The position numbers and the translations under genes were made by a program. From the NCBI RefSeq assembly GCF_004348985.1, contig NZ_SMKW01000091.1, positions 1 through 36,234 of the forward strand: a DNA stretch of 36,234 bases. Reading direction: 5' to 3'. Shown in pieces: positions 1-8,388 of the stretch (position 1 is its first letter; the number at the start of each line of letters is the position of its first letter). The notes below the pieces were generated by a model. It had not been told where the DNA came from. It worked only from the letters and a program-made list of their open reading frames with translations, and did not search any database. This DNA comes from Saccharopolyspora elongata. GTDB taxonomy: Bacteria; Actinomycetota; Actinomycetes; Mycobacteriales; Pseudonocardiaceae.

Positions 1-236
1 GCCGGGTGGGGGAGGTCGCGGTCGGGAGGTGCGGTCACGCTCCGCGGCGGCGGCCGGACGCGTGGCACCTGCGCGATGCGCTCCCAGGTTCGTTGGCTAG
101 CCTTAATGTCTTGCGTCCCAGCTGCTGAACACCGTGATCGACAGACGTCCTGCCGATCGGGAGCAGCGAGGATCGCGGACAGCTACAGAGTCCATACCGT
201 CAAGCGCTGAACAGCGGAAGAAGGAGCTCAGTACCC
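1..236 (+). promoter_or_regulatory. Upstream region of aspS with a possible -10 box
   Basis: No convincing gene is seen in the first 236 bases. A TAATGT hexamer at 104-109 fits the actinobacterial -10 pattern TANNNT, but no good -35 hexamer sits 17-18 bp upstream, so the promoter is tentative. AAGGAG at 221-226 is the ribosome binding site of aspS. No T-box, attenuator or tRNA was recognised. Confidence 0.3.
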
Positions 237-2057
237 GTGATGCGCACGCACGAGGCCGGATCGCTTCGCTCCGGTCATGCCGGGCAGACCGTCACCCTCG
301 CCGGGTGGGTGGCGCGCCGTCGCGATCACGGCGGGGTCATCTTCATCGATCTGCGCGACGCCTCGGGCGTCGCACAGGTCGTCTTCCGCGAAGGCGAGAT
401 GGCCGAGCGCGCCCACCGGCTGCGCGCCGAGTTCTGCGTCCGGGTCACCGGCGAGGTGATCCGTCGCCCGGCGGGCAACGAGAACGCGGAGATCGCGACC
501 GGCGAGATCGAGGTGACCGCCACCGAGCTGGAGGTCCTGTCCGAGGCCGCGCCGCTGCCGTTCCCGCTGGACGAGCACCTGGAGGTCGGCGAGGAGGTCC
601 GGCTCAAGCACCGTTACCTGGACCTGCGGCGTGCCGAGCCCGCCCGGATCATGCGGATGCGCAGCGACGTCAACCGGATCGCCCGGGACGTGCTGCACGG
701 TCGCGACTTCGTCGAGGTCGAGACGCCGACGATGACCCGCTCGACGCCGGAGGGCGCCCGGGACTTCCTCGTCCCGGCCCGCCTGCAGCCAGGCAACTGG
801 TACGCGCTGCCGCAGTCGCCGCAGCTGTTCAAGCAGCTGCTGATGGTCGGCGGCCTGGAGCGCTACTTCCAGATCGCGCGCTGCTACCGCGACGAGGACT
901 TCCGCGCCGACCGGCAGCCGGAGTTCACGCAGCTCGACATCGAGATGAGCTTCGTCGAGCAGGACGACGTGATCGAGCTCGGCGAGGCGCTCCTGACCGC
1001 GCTGTGGGGCAAGCTGGCCGACCACGAGATCCCGCGCCCGATCCCGCGGATGACCTACGCCGATGCGATGGCGAAGTACGGCACGGACAAGCCGGACCTG
1101 CGCTTCGGTCTCGAACTCACCGAGATGACCGAGTACTTCAAGGACACCACGTTCCGGGTGTTCCAGGCGCCCTACGTCGGGGCGGTCGTGATGCCCGGCG
1201 GCGCCGACCAGCCGCGGCGGCAGCTCGACGCCTGGCAGGAGTGGGCCAAGCAGCGCGGGCACAAGGGCCTCGCGTACGTGCTCATCGGGGCCGACGGCAC
1301 GCTGTCCGGCCCGGTTGCGAAGAACCTGTCCGACGCCGAGCGCGAAGGGCTCGCCAAGGCGGTCGGGGCCTCCCCGGGCGACTGCGTGTTCTTCGCGGCC
1401 GGTCCGCGCTCGGCGGCCCGCGGCCTGCTGGGCGCGGCGCGGCTGGAGATCGGTGAGCGCTGCGGCCTGATCGACCACGACGCCTGGTCGTTCGTCTGGG
1501 TCGTCGACGCCCCGATGTTCGAGCCGGTGGACGAGACCGACGACGTCGCGGTCGGCACCGGTCGGTGGACGGCGGTGCACCACCCGTTCACCTCGCCGAA
1601 CGCCGACTGGATCGACACCTTCGACCAGGACCCGGAGCACGCGCTGGCCTGGGCGTACGACATCGTCTGCAACGGCAACGAGATCGGCGGCGGCTCGATC
1701 CGTATCCACCGCTCCGAGATCCAGGAGCGGGTGTTCGAGCTGCTCGGCATCTCGCAGGACCAGGCGCAGGACAAGTTCGGCTTCCTGCTCGACGCGTTCA
1801 AGTTCGGCCCGCCGCCGCACGGCGGCATCGCCTTCGGCTGGGACCGGATCTGCATGCTGCTCGCCGGCGCCGACTCGCTGCGCGATGTCATCGCCTTCCC
1901 GAAGAGCGGCGGCGGGTTCGACCCGCTGACCGGCGCGCCGTCGCCGATCACCATCGAGCAGCGCAAGGAGGCCGGGATCGACGCCAAGGCCGCGGCGCAG
2001 GTCGGTGACCAGAGCATCTCGGTGTTCCCGCCCGGCGTGGTGGAGAAGCAGGGCTGA
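237..2057 (+). CDS. aspS: Aspartyl-tRNA synthetase
   Basis: Class II aminoacyl-tRNA synthetase that charges tRNA with aspartate in the cytoplasm. At 606 aa it has the bacterial-type length. An OB-fold anticodon-binding domain occupies roughly residues 1-140, followed by the class II core with a GAD insertion around 290-420. Motif 2 is visible as FRADRQPEFTQLD near residue 221 and motif 3 as GIAFGWDR near 529; QSPQLFKQLLM marks the active-site region. GTG at 237 is followed directly by ATG at 240. AAGGAG at 221-226 lies 10 or 13 nt upstream, so either could start. Actinobacteria usually make Asn-tRNA by transamidation, so the enzyme may be non-discriminating (tRNA-Asp and tRNA-Asn); this is inference. 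The next gene begins 21 bp downstream and is probably cotranscribed. Confidence 0.97.
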   Translation: MMRTHEAGSLRSGHAGQTVTLAGWVARRRDHGGVIFIDLRDASGVAQVVFREGEMAERAHRLRAEFCVRVTGEVIRRPAGNENAEIATGEIEVTATELEVLSEAAPLPFPLDEHLEVGEEVRLKHRYLDLRRAEPARIMRMRSDVNRIARDVLHGRDFVEVETPTMTRSTPEGARDFLVPARLQPGNWYALPQSPQLFKQLLMVGGLERYFQIARCYRDEDFRADRQPEFTQLDIEMSFVEQDDVIELGEALLTALWGKLADHEIPRPIPRMTYADAMAKYGTDKPDLRFGLELTEMTEYFKDTTFRVFQAPYVGAVVMPGGADQPRRQLDAWQEWAKQRGHKGLAYVLIGADGTLSGPVAKNLSDAEREGLAKAVGASPGDCVFFAAGPRSAARGLLGAARLEIGERCGLIDHDAWSFVWVVDAPMFEPVDETDDVAVGTGRWTAVHHPFTSPNADWIDTFDQDPEHALAWAYDIVCNGNEIGGGSIRIHRSEIQERVFELLGISQDQAQDKFGFLLDAFKFGPPPHGGIAFGWDRICMLLAGADSLRDVIAFPKSGGGFDPLTGAPSPITIEQRKEAGIDAKAAAQVGDQSISVFPPGVVEKQG

Positions 2058-2078
2058 CCGGAGCGCGGCGGGCACGAC

Positions 2079-3020
2079 GTGCTGCACCTGCGGGTCATCT
2101 GCCCGGCCGAGCACACCGATCGGGTGCTCGCCGATGCCCGGTCGCACCCTGGCACGGCGCACCTGGTCGTCGTGCGCGGCGGCGCGCTCGATCCGGCGGG
2201 TGATCTCGTCGAGTTCGACGTGGCCCGCGAGGCCGCCGACGACGTGCTCGCCGCGATCGGCGCTTCCGAGCTGGCGGCGGTCGGCGCGGTGACCATCTCC
2301 GAGGCGGGCACCATGCTGTCGCAGCGCGCCGAGCGGGCTGAGGAGGCGACTCCCGGCGATGGCGACGACGCGGTGGTCTGGGACGAGCTGATCGCCCGCA
2401 CCGGCGAGGAATGCCGGCTGAACGCCACGTTCCTGGCGTTCCTCTCCATCGCGTGCGTGCTGGCGGCGGTCGGCGTGGTCACCGACTCGCCGGTGACGAT
2501 CGTCGGCGCGATGGTGGTCGGCCCCGAGTTCGGGCCGCTGGCCGCCATCGCCGTCGGGCTGGTGTCCCGCCGCTGGCTGCTGGTGCGCCGCGCGTCGGTG
2601 GCGCTCGCGGTGGGCTTCCCGGTGGCGATGGTGGTGACCGCGGCGGCCGCGCTGCTCGGCGAGTGGACGGGCCTGATCGACCGGCTCAGCCTGCCCGCCG
2701 TCAGCCAGGTGGCGTTCGTGTACCAGGTCGGCTGGTCGTCGCTCATCGTGTCGTTGCTGGCCGGTGCGGCCGGGATGCTGTCGCTGACCTCGGCCAAGTC
2801 GGCGGTGCTGGTCGGCGTGTTCATCTCGGTCACGACGGTGCCCGCCGCCGGCTATGCGGTGGTGGCGGCGACGCTCGGCGACTGGGCACAATGCTTCGGC
2901 TCGGTCGCGCAGCTCGTGGTCAACCTGGTGGGCATCGTCGTGTCGGCGGCCGCGGTGCTCGTGTTGCGGCGCAGGCGGGCCGGCCTGGCCGACCGGGTGC
3001 CGACGCGGGAAATGCGGTGA
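2079..3020 (+). CDS. DUF389 family membrane protein
   Basis: 313-aa protein with a soluble N-terminal part (about 1-95) that starts LHLRVICPAEHTDRVL, then a membrane region from about residue 115. That region has around five to six hydrophobic segments and the family signature VTIVGAMVVGPEFGPLAAIA. This arrangement is typical of the DUF389 (TIGR00341-like) family, whose function is not established. The GTG at 2079 has no strong ribosome binding site (a weak GGAG at 2060-2063 is far away), but the 21-bp gap after aspS suggests translation from the aspS transcript. The C-terminus is basic (RRRRAG) and probably cytoplasmic. The family is clear from the motif; a transport role is only a guess. 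Confidence 0.85.
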   Translation: MLHLRVICPAEHTDRVLADARSHPGTAHLVVVRGGALDPAGDLVEFDVAREAADDVLAAIGASELAAVGAVTISEAGTMLSQRAERAEEATPGDGDDAVVWDELIARTGEECRLNATFLAFLSIACVLAAVGVVTDSPVTIVGAMVVGPEFGPLAAIAVGLVSRRWLLVRRASVALAVGFPVAMVVTAAAALLGEWTGLIDRLSLPAVSQVAFVYQVGWSSLIVSLLAGAAGMLSLTSAKSAVLVGVFISVTTVPAAGYAVVAATLGDWAQCFGSVAQLVVNLVGIVVSAAAVLVLRRRRAGLADRVPTREMR

Positions 3021-3115
3021 GGAAGCCCAATCTTCGCCGCCGTGCAACGCCGCCGCAGCTTTGTTCCGTCAGCGTCAGGGAGGCGACTAACGTTCGGCGG
3101 AAAGTCGAGGGTGGG

Positions 3116-3183
3116 AGCGTGTTGAGCCCAGGTGAACACGCTGCGGTTACGGGTGTTGACCGGTTGTGTGTCACTTGACCGGT
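3116..3183 (+). promoter_or_regulatory. Stem-loop and TTGACCGGT direct repeat before the kinase-like gene
   Basis: AGCGTGTT at 3116-3123 pairs perfectly with AACACGCT at 3135-3142 around an 11-nt loop. TTGACCGGT then occurs twice, at 3156-3164 and 3175-3183, a 19-bp period. The TTGACC copies resemble -35 boxes, or together a binding site for a dimeric regulator. No clear -10 box was found, so the role is open. Confidence 0.35.
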
Positions 3184-3227
3184 AATGCCCTATCAGGTTC
3201 ATGTTGTGGGGGTAGTGTCTGGAGACG

Positions 3228-4439
3228 ATGAGCGTGGAGATCACCACCGGTCCCCCGGAGGTTCGCGTCCCGGTCAGCGCCGAGGCGACCGATACCGTAG
3301 GGACCGCGGAAGCCGTGCTGAGCAAGCGGACTGGAGCAACTGTCCGGCTTGCCGATGCGGAGGATCTCGGCGGCAGCGACCGCTCCGTCGTGATGCGGGT
3401 CCGGATCGCCGAATCGCCGTTCGAGCTGCCCCGCACCGTCGTGGTCAAGCACTACGGCGAGTGCCCGGAGGAAGCCCGGTCTGACCCGTTCGCGCACGAG
3501 GCGGCGAGCTGCCAGCTGACCACCGCGCTGCCGCCCGAGGCCCGGATCGGCCCCGAACTCATCGCGCACGACGCCGCCGAACGTCTGCTGGTGCTGGAGG
3601 ACCTGGGCCGCGGCTCCACCCTGGCCGACGTGCTGTTCGCCGACGATCCGCGGATGGCGGAGCGGGCGCTGCTGGCGTGGGCGCGGGCGCTGGGCCGCCT
3701 GCACAGCACCACGGCGGGGTGCGAGGCGGACTTCGACGCGCTGATGCGCCGGCTGGGCGCGAGGTCGTGGACCGATCCGGTCGCCGACGACATCACGCGA
3801 TCGGTGGGCGAGCTGCCGGAGCTGCTGTCGCAGACCCTCGGCGTGGACACCCCACCGCGGATGGTCCAGCGGCTGACCGGCGCCTCCGAACTGCTGGAGT
3901 CGAGCCGGTACCGGTCGTTCAGCCCGTCGGACATCTGCCCGGACAACAGCCTCGTGACGGGCAGCGGCGTGCGGTTCATGGACTTCGAGTGGGGCTGCGT
4001 GCGCGATGTCGCGATGGACGCCGCCTACCTGCAGTACCCGTTCCCGTCGTCGTGGTGCTCCTACGCGCTGCCGGACAACCTGGCGGAGAGCATGTTGTCG
4101 ACGTGGCGTTCGGAGATCGTCGAGGTCTGGCCGGAGCTGGACGACGACGAGGTGCTGATGCCCCGGCTGTTCAACGCCCAGCTGCTGTGGGTGTGGGTGT
4201 CGACCTGGTGGTTCCTGCCGCGGACCGGCGAGACCGACCGGCCGATCGACCTGCACATGCCTTCGCCGCGCCGCAGCACCGCGCTGGTGGACCGGTGGCG
4301 GCACCTGCGCTCGGATGCGGAGAAGGCCGACATGGCCGACATCGCGGAGTTCGCGGACCGGGTGATCGACGCGCTGGTGGACCGCTTCGGGGCCGGCGCG
4401 CTGCACCTGCAGCCGTACCCGGCGTTCCGCACGGCGTAG
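3228..4439 (+). CDS. APH/choline-kinase-like phosphotransferase family protein
   Basis: 403-aa soluble protein with a kinase-like (APH superfamily) fold. A lysine in VVVKHYG (K74) fits the ATP-binding lysine. The catalytic loop is SPSDICPDN (about 232-240), with D235 and N240 in the places of the HxDxxxxN loop, and MDFEWG (about 251-256) supplies the metal-binding aspartate D252. The usual loop histidine is replaced by serine. The substrate cannot be read from the sequence, and nothing nearby supports an antibiotic-resistance role; homologues are often annotated loosely as aminoglycoside phosphotransferases. The ATG at 3228 has GGAG only 3 nt before it, with G-rich sequence farther up, so the start is likely but not certain. 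It begins 207 bp after the DUF389 gene, probably from its own promoter. Confidence 0.75.
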   Translation: MSVEITTGPPEVRVPVSAEATDTVGTAEAVLSKRTGATVRLADAEDLGGSDRSVVMRVRIAESPFELPRTVVVKHYGECPEEARSDPFAHEAASCQLTTALPPEARIGPELIAHDAAERLLVLEDLGRGSTLADVLFADDPRMAERALLAWARALGRLHSTTAGCEADFDALMRRLGARSWTDPVADDITRSVGELPELLSQTLGVDTPPRMVQRLTGASELLESSRYRSFSPSDICPDNSLVTGSGVRFMDFEWGCVRDVAMDAAYLQYPFPSSWCSYALPDNLAESMLSTWRSEIVEVWPELDDDEVLMPRLFNAQLLWVWVSTWWFLPRTGETDRPIDLHMPSPRRSTALVDRWRHLRSDAEKADMADIAEFADRVIDALVDRFGAGALHLQPYPAFRTA

Positions 4440-4484
4440 ACACACCGGCCGGAAGCCGTTGAGGGACCACCCGTCCCGTGGTTG

Positions 4485-4517
4485 GATGCATATACGGGTT
4501 TTTGCATGATATGCATC
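4485..4517. repeat. Perfect 9-bp inverted repeat upstream of the GNAT gene
   Basis: GATGCATAT at 4485-4493 and ATATGCATC at 4509-4517 are exact reverse complements with a 15-nt AT-rich loop. The right arm touches the GGGAGG ribosome binding site (4518-4523) of the acetyltransferase at 4531. It may be an operator or a structure that limits ribosome access. The AT-rich character stands out in this GC-rich DNA. Confidence 0.55.
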
Positions 4518-4530
4518 GGGAGGCCGTGGC

Positions 4531-5253
4531 GTGAGTTCCGTCGAGTCGGAGATCGAGCGGGCGGCCGTCGCAACCTGGCCCGCTTCGACGGTCGAGCACG
4601 CCGACGGCTGGGTGCTGAGGCACTGCGGGCTGCTGAACCGCAAGCGCTCGAACTCGGCACTGCCACCGGAGGTCGTGCCGGATCCCGATGCCGCGGTCGA
4701 ACGGGTGGAGAAGTTCTACGCGGCGCGGGAGGCGGCGCCGATCGTGCAGGTCAGTCCGCTGGACCGGCACGCCGAGCTGGACGCGTTCCTGGCCGGCCGG
4801 GGCTATCGCGTGGTCGGCCGCACGTCGGCAATGTTCGCCGACTGCGATCGGGTGCTCGGCGCGCCGCAGGACTTCGAGGTGCGGCTGGAGCCCGGTCCGC
4901 AGCCGTCCTGGCTCGTCGCCGCCGAGGTGGTGGGCCGCAAGCCGGAACCGAGCCTGGATCGCATCTCGCAGCCGGTGCGGTTCGCCATCGCGCTGCGCGA
5001 CGGCGTCCCGATCGGCGTCGGGACGTTCGCCGTCTCGTCGGACTGGTGCGGGATCTACGGCATGGCCACGAGTCCCGACTGGCGGCGTCGCGGCGTCGCC
5101 GGCGCGGTGCTGCGCGCGGGCGCGCGGTGGGCATCCGGCGCGGGGGCGACGCGGCTGTTCCTCCAGGTGGAGGACGACAATCCCGGAGCGCGGTCGTGCT
5201 ACGAAGCGCTGGGCTTCATCCCCTCGCACGGCTACCACTATCGGGTCCGCTAA
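4531..5253 (+). CDS. GNAT family N-acetyltransferase
   Basis: 240-aa protein with a C-terminal GNAT domain. Acetyl-CoA-binding motif A is MATSPDWRRRGVAGAVL (about 178-194), carrying the RRxGxA pyrophosphate loop, and motif B is LQVEDDNPGARSCYEALGF (about 211-229). The N-terminal half (1-120) contains YRVVGRTSAMF and looks like a second, degenerate GNAT-like half, as in other two-domain actinobacterial acetyltransferases. The substrate is unknown. The GTG start is supported by GGGAGG at 4518-4523, 7 nt upstream. The gene stands alone: 91 bp after the kinase-like gene and about 340 bp before the next one. The inverted repeat at 4485-4517 just upstream may regulate it. Confidence 0.85.
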   Translation: MSSVESEIERAAVATWPASTVEHADGWVLRHCGLLNRKRSNSALPPEVVPDPDAAVERVEKFYAAREAAPIVQVSPLDRHAELDAFLAGRGYRVVGRTSAMFADCDRVLGAPQDFEVRLEPGPQPSWLVAAEVVGRKPEPSLDRISQPVRFAIALRDGVPIGVGTFAVSSDWCGIYGMATSPDWRRRGVAGAVLRAGARWASGAGATRLFLQVEDDNPGARSCYEALGFIPSHGYHYRVR

Positions 5254-5592
5254 ACTTTCCTGTTTCCGGCGCGTTGCGTGGGCGAATATATTTCAGGTTT
5301 CAAGCTAGCTCGATGCGGTAATTCTGATCACATCTCGAGTACTTTGCGTAGTGAACATCGTTTACGCAACGCAGTGACGGGCCTCCTGTCCACCCGGCAT
5401 ACGGGTGAATTACCAGGTCGAACCGAGTTGTATTAGAACATCTTCATTTGTTTCCCGGCCGACTCCACCGGATCTGCGACTTGCGCGTGCACCGCAGTTG
5501 TCGGATACCTTGAGTTCAGCGTTTCGCTACTTCTCCCCGCTACCGTCGATGCCGCCGGATGGGGATCGGCTGCTCTATTACGGGAGGCATTC
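5254..5592. other. AT-richer intergenic region with a TTGCGTA/TACGCAA inverted repeat
   Basis: This 339-bp stretch has no supported gene and is visibly less GC-rich than its surroundings. TTGCGTA (5344-5350) and TACGCAA (5363-5369) form a 7-bp inverted repeat with a 12-nt spacer, the layout of a dimeric regulator site. GCGTTGCGT at 5271-5279 is also the exact complement of ACGCAACGC at 5364-5372. The segment probably carries the promoter of the exported-protein/carbonic-anhydrase/SulP genes, but I could not place -35 and -10 boxes. Confidence 0.4.
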
Positions 5593-5967
5593 GTGCGCGG
5601 CATGGCGTGGCAGATCACGAGGGCGGGCTTGTTCCTGCTCTTCGCGGTCCTGCTCGCCGTGCTGGGTCCGCTGAGCGCCGAAGCCGGCCCGCAACTGCGC
5701 ACCGGACCTGCGGAAACGAAGTCCGAGACCAGTGAGCACCGGGACAGCGAGAAGCTGCGCGAACGGATGCCGGGAATCGCGCTGCACCGCCGCAGCTTCG
5801 AACGGCGGGAAGACCGCCGCCCCCTGTTGCCGCGCAGCTTGCAGGGCACCCCGCGCGTCGAAAATCAGGCAGCGGCCGAGCGGTTCCCAAATGCTGGGAG
5901 CAAACCGCACCCTGCATATGCCAAGCTCAAACATTCTCCCGCCACGCTCCAGGTCATCCGCCACTGA
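5593..5967 (+). CDS. Small exported hypothetical protein
   Basis: 124-aa protein not assigned to a known family. Residues 5-30 form a classical signal peptide or membrane anchor: a short basic N-terminus, a hydrophobic core (AGLFLLFAVLLAVLGPL) and a likely signal-peptidase site at SAEAGP. The remaining approximately 95 residues are highly charged, rich in Arg, Glu and Lys, and look largely disordered. The GTG start at 5593 is well supported by GGGAGG at 5582-5587. The stop lies 47 bp before the carbonic anhydrase gene, so the two are probably cotranscribed. No cysteines or catalytic motifs are visible. It may be an accessory of the CO2/bicarbonate genes downstream, but this rests only on position. 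Confidence 0.6.
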   Translation: MRGMAWQITRAGLFLLFAVLLAVLGPLSAEAGPQLRTGPAETKSETSEHRDSEKLRERMPGIALHRRSFERREDRRPLLPRSLQGTPRVENQAAAERFPNAGSKPHPAYAKLKHSPATLQVIRH

Positions 5968-6014
5968 TCGGCGGCTCGCGACGTATTCCGAGCCGACGAC
6001 CAGGAGAGACGACA

Positions 6015-6611
6015 ATGAGCTTCGAACATTTCGTGCGACACGCTCGGCGACACCCGAGCATGCTTTCCGCTGACCGCCGCCAGCAGCTCGCCGCAGGTCA
6101 GAAACCGGCCGCGCTGTTCATCGGTTGCTCCGATTCGCGGGTGGTCCCATCGCAGATCACCGGTGCCGAGCCGGGCAATCTGTTCGAACTGCGGACCGCG
6201 GGCAATGTGGTCCCGAAATACGCGCCGGATTCGGCGTCCAGCGAAATGGCCACCATCGAGTACGCCGTGCTGCAGCTGCGCGTGCCGGAGATCATCGTCT
6301 GCGGGCACTCGCACTGCGGTGCCGTGACGGCGTTGACCCTGGCCGGGCGCGGCCTGGAAGAGCTGCCGGCGCTGCGGGGCTGGCTCGGCACCGACGGCCT
6401 GAACGGCGTCGAGCCGGACGATCCGAGCGTGCGCGCCGAGAGCAAGCGGCACATCCACGCGCAGCTGCAGACGCTGCGCGAATACCCGTTCATCCAGGAC
6501 CGGATCGCCGCCGGCGAGCTGCGACTGCACGGCTGGTTCTACGAGATCGACACCGGCCTCGTCTTCGCCTGCCCGCAGACGCCAGAAGAAACCGACTTCC
6601 TGCCGCTCTAA
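6015..6611 (+). CDS. Beta-class carbonic anhydrase
   Basis: 198-aa zinc enzyme that interconverts CO2 and bicarbonate. Zinc ligands and catalytic dyad are all present: C38, D40 and R42 in CSDSR, and H98 and C101 in GHSHCGA. The length is normal for the bacterial beta class and no signal peptide is present, so it acts in the cytoplasm. The ATG start follows AGGAGA at 6002-6007 with good spacing. A SulP family anion transporter begins 85 bp downstream. Carbonic anhydrase is genetically or physically joined to SulP proteins in many bacteria, including SulP-carbonic anhydrase fusions in mycobacteria. The pair therefore probably supplies bicarbonate for carboxylases or balances CO2 and pH. The assignment is firm; the physiological role is inferred. 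Confidence 0.95.
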   Translation: MSFEHFVRHARRHPSMLSADRRQQLAAGQKPAALFIGCSDSRVVPSQITGAEPGNLFELRTAGNVVPKYAPDSASSEMATIEYAVLQLRVPEIIVCGHSHCGAVTALTLAGRGLEELPALRGWLGTDGLNGVEPDDPSVRAESKRHIHAQLQTLREYPFIQDRIAAGELRLHGWFYEIDTGLVFACPQTPEETDFLPL

Positions 6612-6696
6612 CACCGTCCACCGGGTCGACGCCCGCACCGCCAGGTGCGCGGCGCGATACCCGTTTCCCGCATTTCGACCTGCCCTGGAGGGCATC

Positions 6697-8211
6697 GTGA
6701 TATCTCGACTCGAAACGCCTCGCCCGGCGCGCCGGAGGCTCGGCGCGCCGCGCTGGCCGAAGGCCACCTTCGGCGCCGACCTGGGGGCCTCGCTGGTGGT
6801 GTTCCTGGTGGCGGTGCCGCTGTGCGTCGGCGTGGCCGTCGCCTCCGGCGTTCCCGCCGAACTGGGCATCGTCACCGGCATCATCGGTGGGCTCGTGGTC
6901 GGTCTGCTGCCCGGCAGCACGATGCAGGTGAGCGGCCCCGCCGCGGGCCTGACGGTGCTGGTGGCCTCGGCGGTGGACCAGCACGGGCTGGCCGCGCTCG
7001 GCGTGATCGTGCTCGGCGCCGGCGTGGTGCAGATCCTGCTGGGCATCTCCCGGCTCGGCACCTGGTTCCGCGCCATCTCGCCATCGGTGGTCCAGGGGAT
7101 GCTCGCCGGCATCGGGCTGGTGCTCATCCTCGGCCAGATCTACCCGGTGGGCGGGCTCGCGCAGCCCGAATCCACCTGGACGAAGTTCTCCGGCATCCCG
7201 GACCTGCTGGTCGCGATGGTGACCACCCCGGAGGGCATCAGCGGGCTGGTGCTGGCCGTGCTGGCGCTGGGGATCATGGCCGGCTGGAAGAAGGTGCCCG
7301 GGCCGCTGCGGCTGGTGCCGGGCGCGCTGCTGGCCGTCTTGGTGACCAGCGTCCTGGCGCTGGTGTTCGCGATGCCGGTGCAGAAGGTGGAGGTCGGTTC
7401 GCTGCTCGCGGCGTTGAACGTGCCGACCGCCGAGGCCTGGGGCGAGCTGGTCACGCCCGCCGTGCTCGGCTCGATCCTGACGTTCGCGCTGATCGCCTCG
7501 GCGGAAAGCCTGTTCAGCGCCGCCGCCGTGGACCGCATGCACGACGCCCCGAAGACCCAGTACAACAAGGAGCTCGTCGCGCAGGGCGCGGGCAACGCGC
7601 TCTGCGGTCTGCTCGGGGCGTTGCCGATGACCGCGGTGATCGTGCGCAGCGCCACGAACGTGCAGGCCGGCGCCAAGACCAAGCTCTCCCGCGTCCTCCA
7701 CGGGTTCTGGCTGCTGCTGTTCGTGGTGCTGCTGCCGGGCGTGCTGGCCTTCATCCCGACGGCGGTGCTCGCGGCGCTGCTGATCCAGGCCGGCTGGAAG
7801 CTGCTGGAGCTGCGGCAGGTCGTCGCGCTGGTTCGGGAACACCGCTCCGAGGCGTTCGTGCTGGTGCTGACCGCGGGCATGATCGTGGCCACGGACCTCC
7901 TGATCGGGACCCTCACCGGACTCGCGGTCGCCATCGTCAAGACCGCGGTAGAGGTGTCCCGGCTGTCGGTGCGCGCCGAGCACGGCGACGAGCACGTGCG
8001 GGTCGAACTGGGGGGCAACGCGACGTTCCTGCGGCTGCCGCGGCTGCTGGACCACCTCGAACAGCTGCCGACGGGCAAGCACGTGCACCTGGACCTGACG
8101 ATGGTCCGGCACCTCGACCGCGCTTGCCACCAGGCCGTCGAGCACTGGGCGGCACAGCGCCGCCGAGGCGACTGCACCGTCGAGGTGGCGCTCCCCGCCC
8201 GCGTGGGCTGA
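6697..8211 (+). CDS. SulP (SLC26-like) family anion/bicarbonate transporter
   Basis: 504-aa inner-membrane transporter. The membrane domain (about 25-425) opens with the SulP signature GADLGASLVVFLVAVPLCVG and has STMQVSGPAAGLTVLV and SAESLFSAAAVDRMHD in the expected order, with 10-14 hydrophobic segments. The last approximately 70 residues (430-504) are soluble and look like a short, divergent STAS domain (HVHLDLTMVRHLDRACHQAVEHW). GTG at 6697 is preceded by GGAGGG at 6687-6692. It follows the beta-carbonic anhydrase by 85 bp, which favours bicarbonate over sulfate as substrate; this is a context inference, since SulP proteins also move sulfate, chloride and dicarboxylates. Confidence 0.9.
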   Translation: MISRLETPRPARRRLGAPRWPKATFGADLGASLVVFLVAVPLCVGVAVASGVPAELGIVTGIIGGLVVGLLPGSTMQVSGPAAGLTVLVASAVDQHGLAALGVIVLGAGVVQILLGISRLGTWFRAISPSVVQGMLAGIGLVLILGQIYPVGGLAQPESTWTKFSGIPDLLVAMVTTPEGISGLVLAVLALGIMAGWKKVPGPLRLVPGALLAVLVTSVLALVFAMPVQKVEVGSLLAALNVPTAEAWGELVTPAVLGSILTFALIASAESLFSAAAVDRMHDAPKTQYNKELVAQGAGNALCGLLGALPMTAVIVRSATNVQAGAKTKLSRVLHGFWLLLFVVLLPGVLAFIPTAVLAALLIQAGWKLLELRQVVALVREHRSEAFVLVLTAGMIVATDLLIGTLTGLAVAIVKTAVEVSRLSVRAEHGDEHVRVELGGNATFLRLPRLLDHLEQLPTGKHVHLDLTMVRHLDRACHQAVEHWAAQRRRGDCTVEVALPARVG

Positions 8212-8246
8212 GCGCCGCCGGCTGTTTTGGATGTGGCGGGGTAGCG

Positions 8247-8328
8247 GGTCATACGTGTGTCGGGGATCCCACAGCGAGAAGGCGACCGTAATTCCCGCAG
8301 GGGGCCGCCACCCGCACCGCCACGCAAA
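8247..8328. repeat. Dispersed intergenic repeat, copy A
   Basis: About 80 bp containing CGGGGATCCCACAGCGAGAA, then CCCGCAGGGGGCCG and CCGCCACCCGCACCGCCACG. The same blocks in the same order recur at 21500-21582 (copy B) and 35913-35984 (copy C), always between genes. The copy lies between SulP and rarA. The GGGGATCCC block is palindromic. No open reading frame is supported in it; on the minus strand it adds spurious tails to shadow ORFs. Confidence 0.8.
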
Positions 8329-8388
8329 ACGAGTTCTCCAACAAGAAGGCCGCGCCTCCTCGCGGGTGGAGTGGTCGGTGGTGCCCGG

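Noticed and set aside
1..236. T-box or attenuator before aspS
   Set aside because: No T-box sequence, specifier loop or leader peptide was recognised.
228..3047. 939-codon minus-strand open frame over aspS and the DUF389 gene
   Set aside because: Shadow of two clear plus-strand genes; no motifs.
3228..4439. Aminoglycoside resistance gene
   Set aside because: Only the kinase-like fold is supported; the loop is atypical and no resistance context exists.
5405..5674. 89-codon open frame in the 5.3-5.6 kb gap
   Set aside because: No ribosome binding site, Ser/Arg/Cys-rich tail, and overlaps the better supported exported protein.
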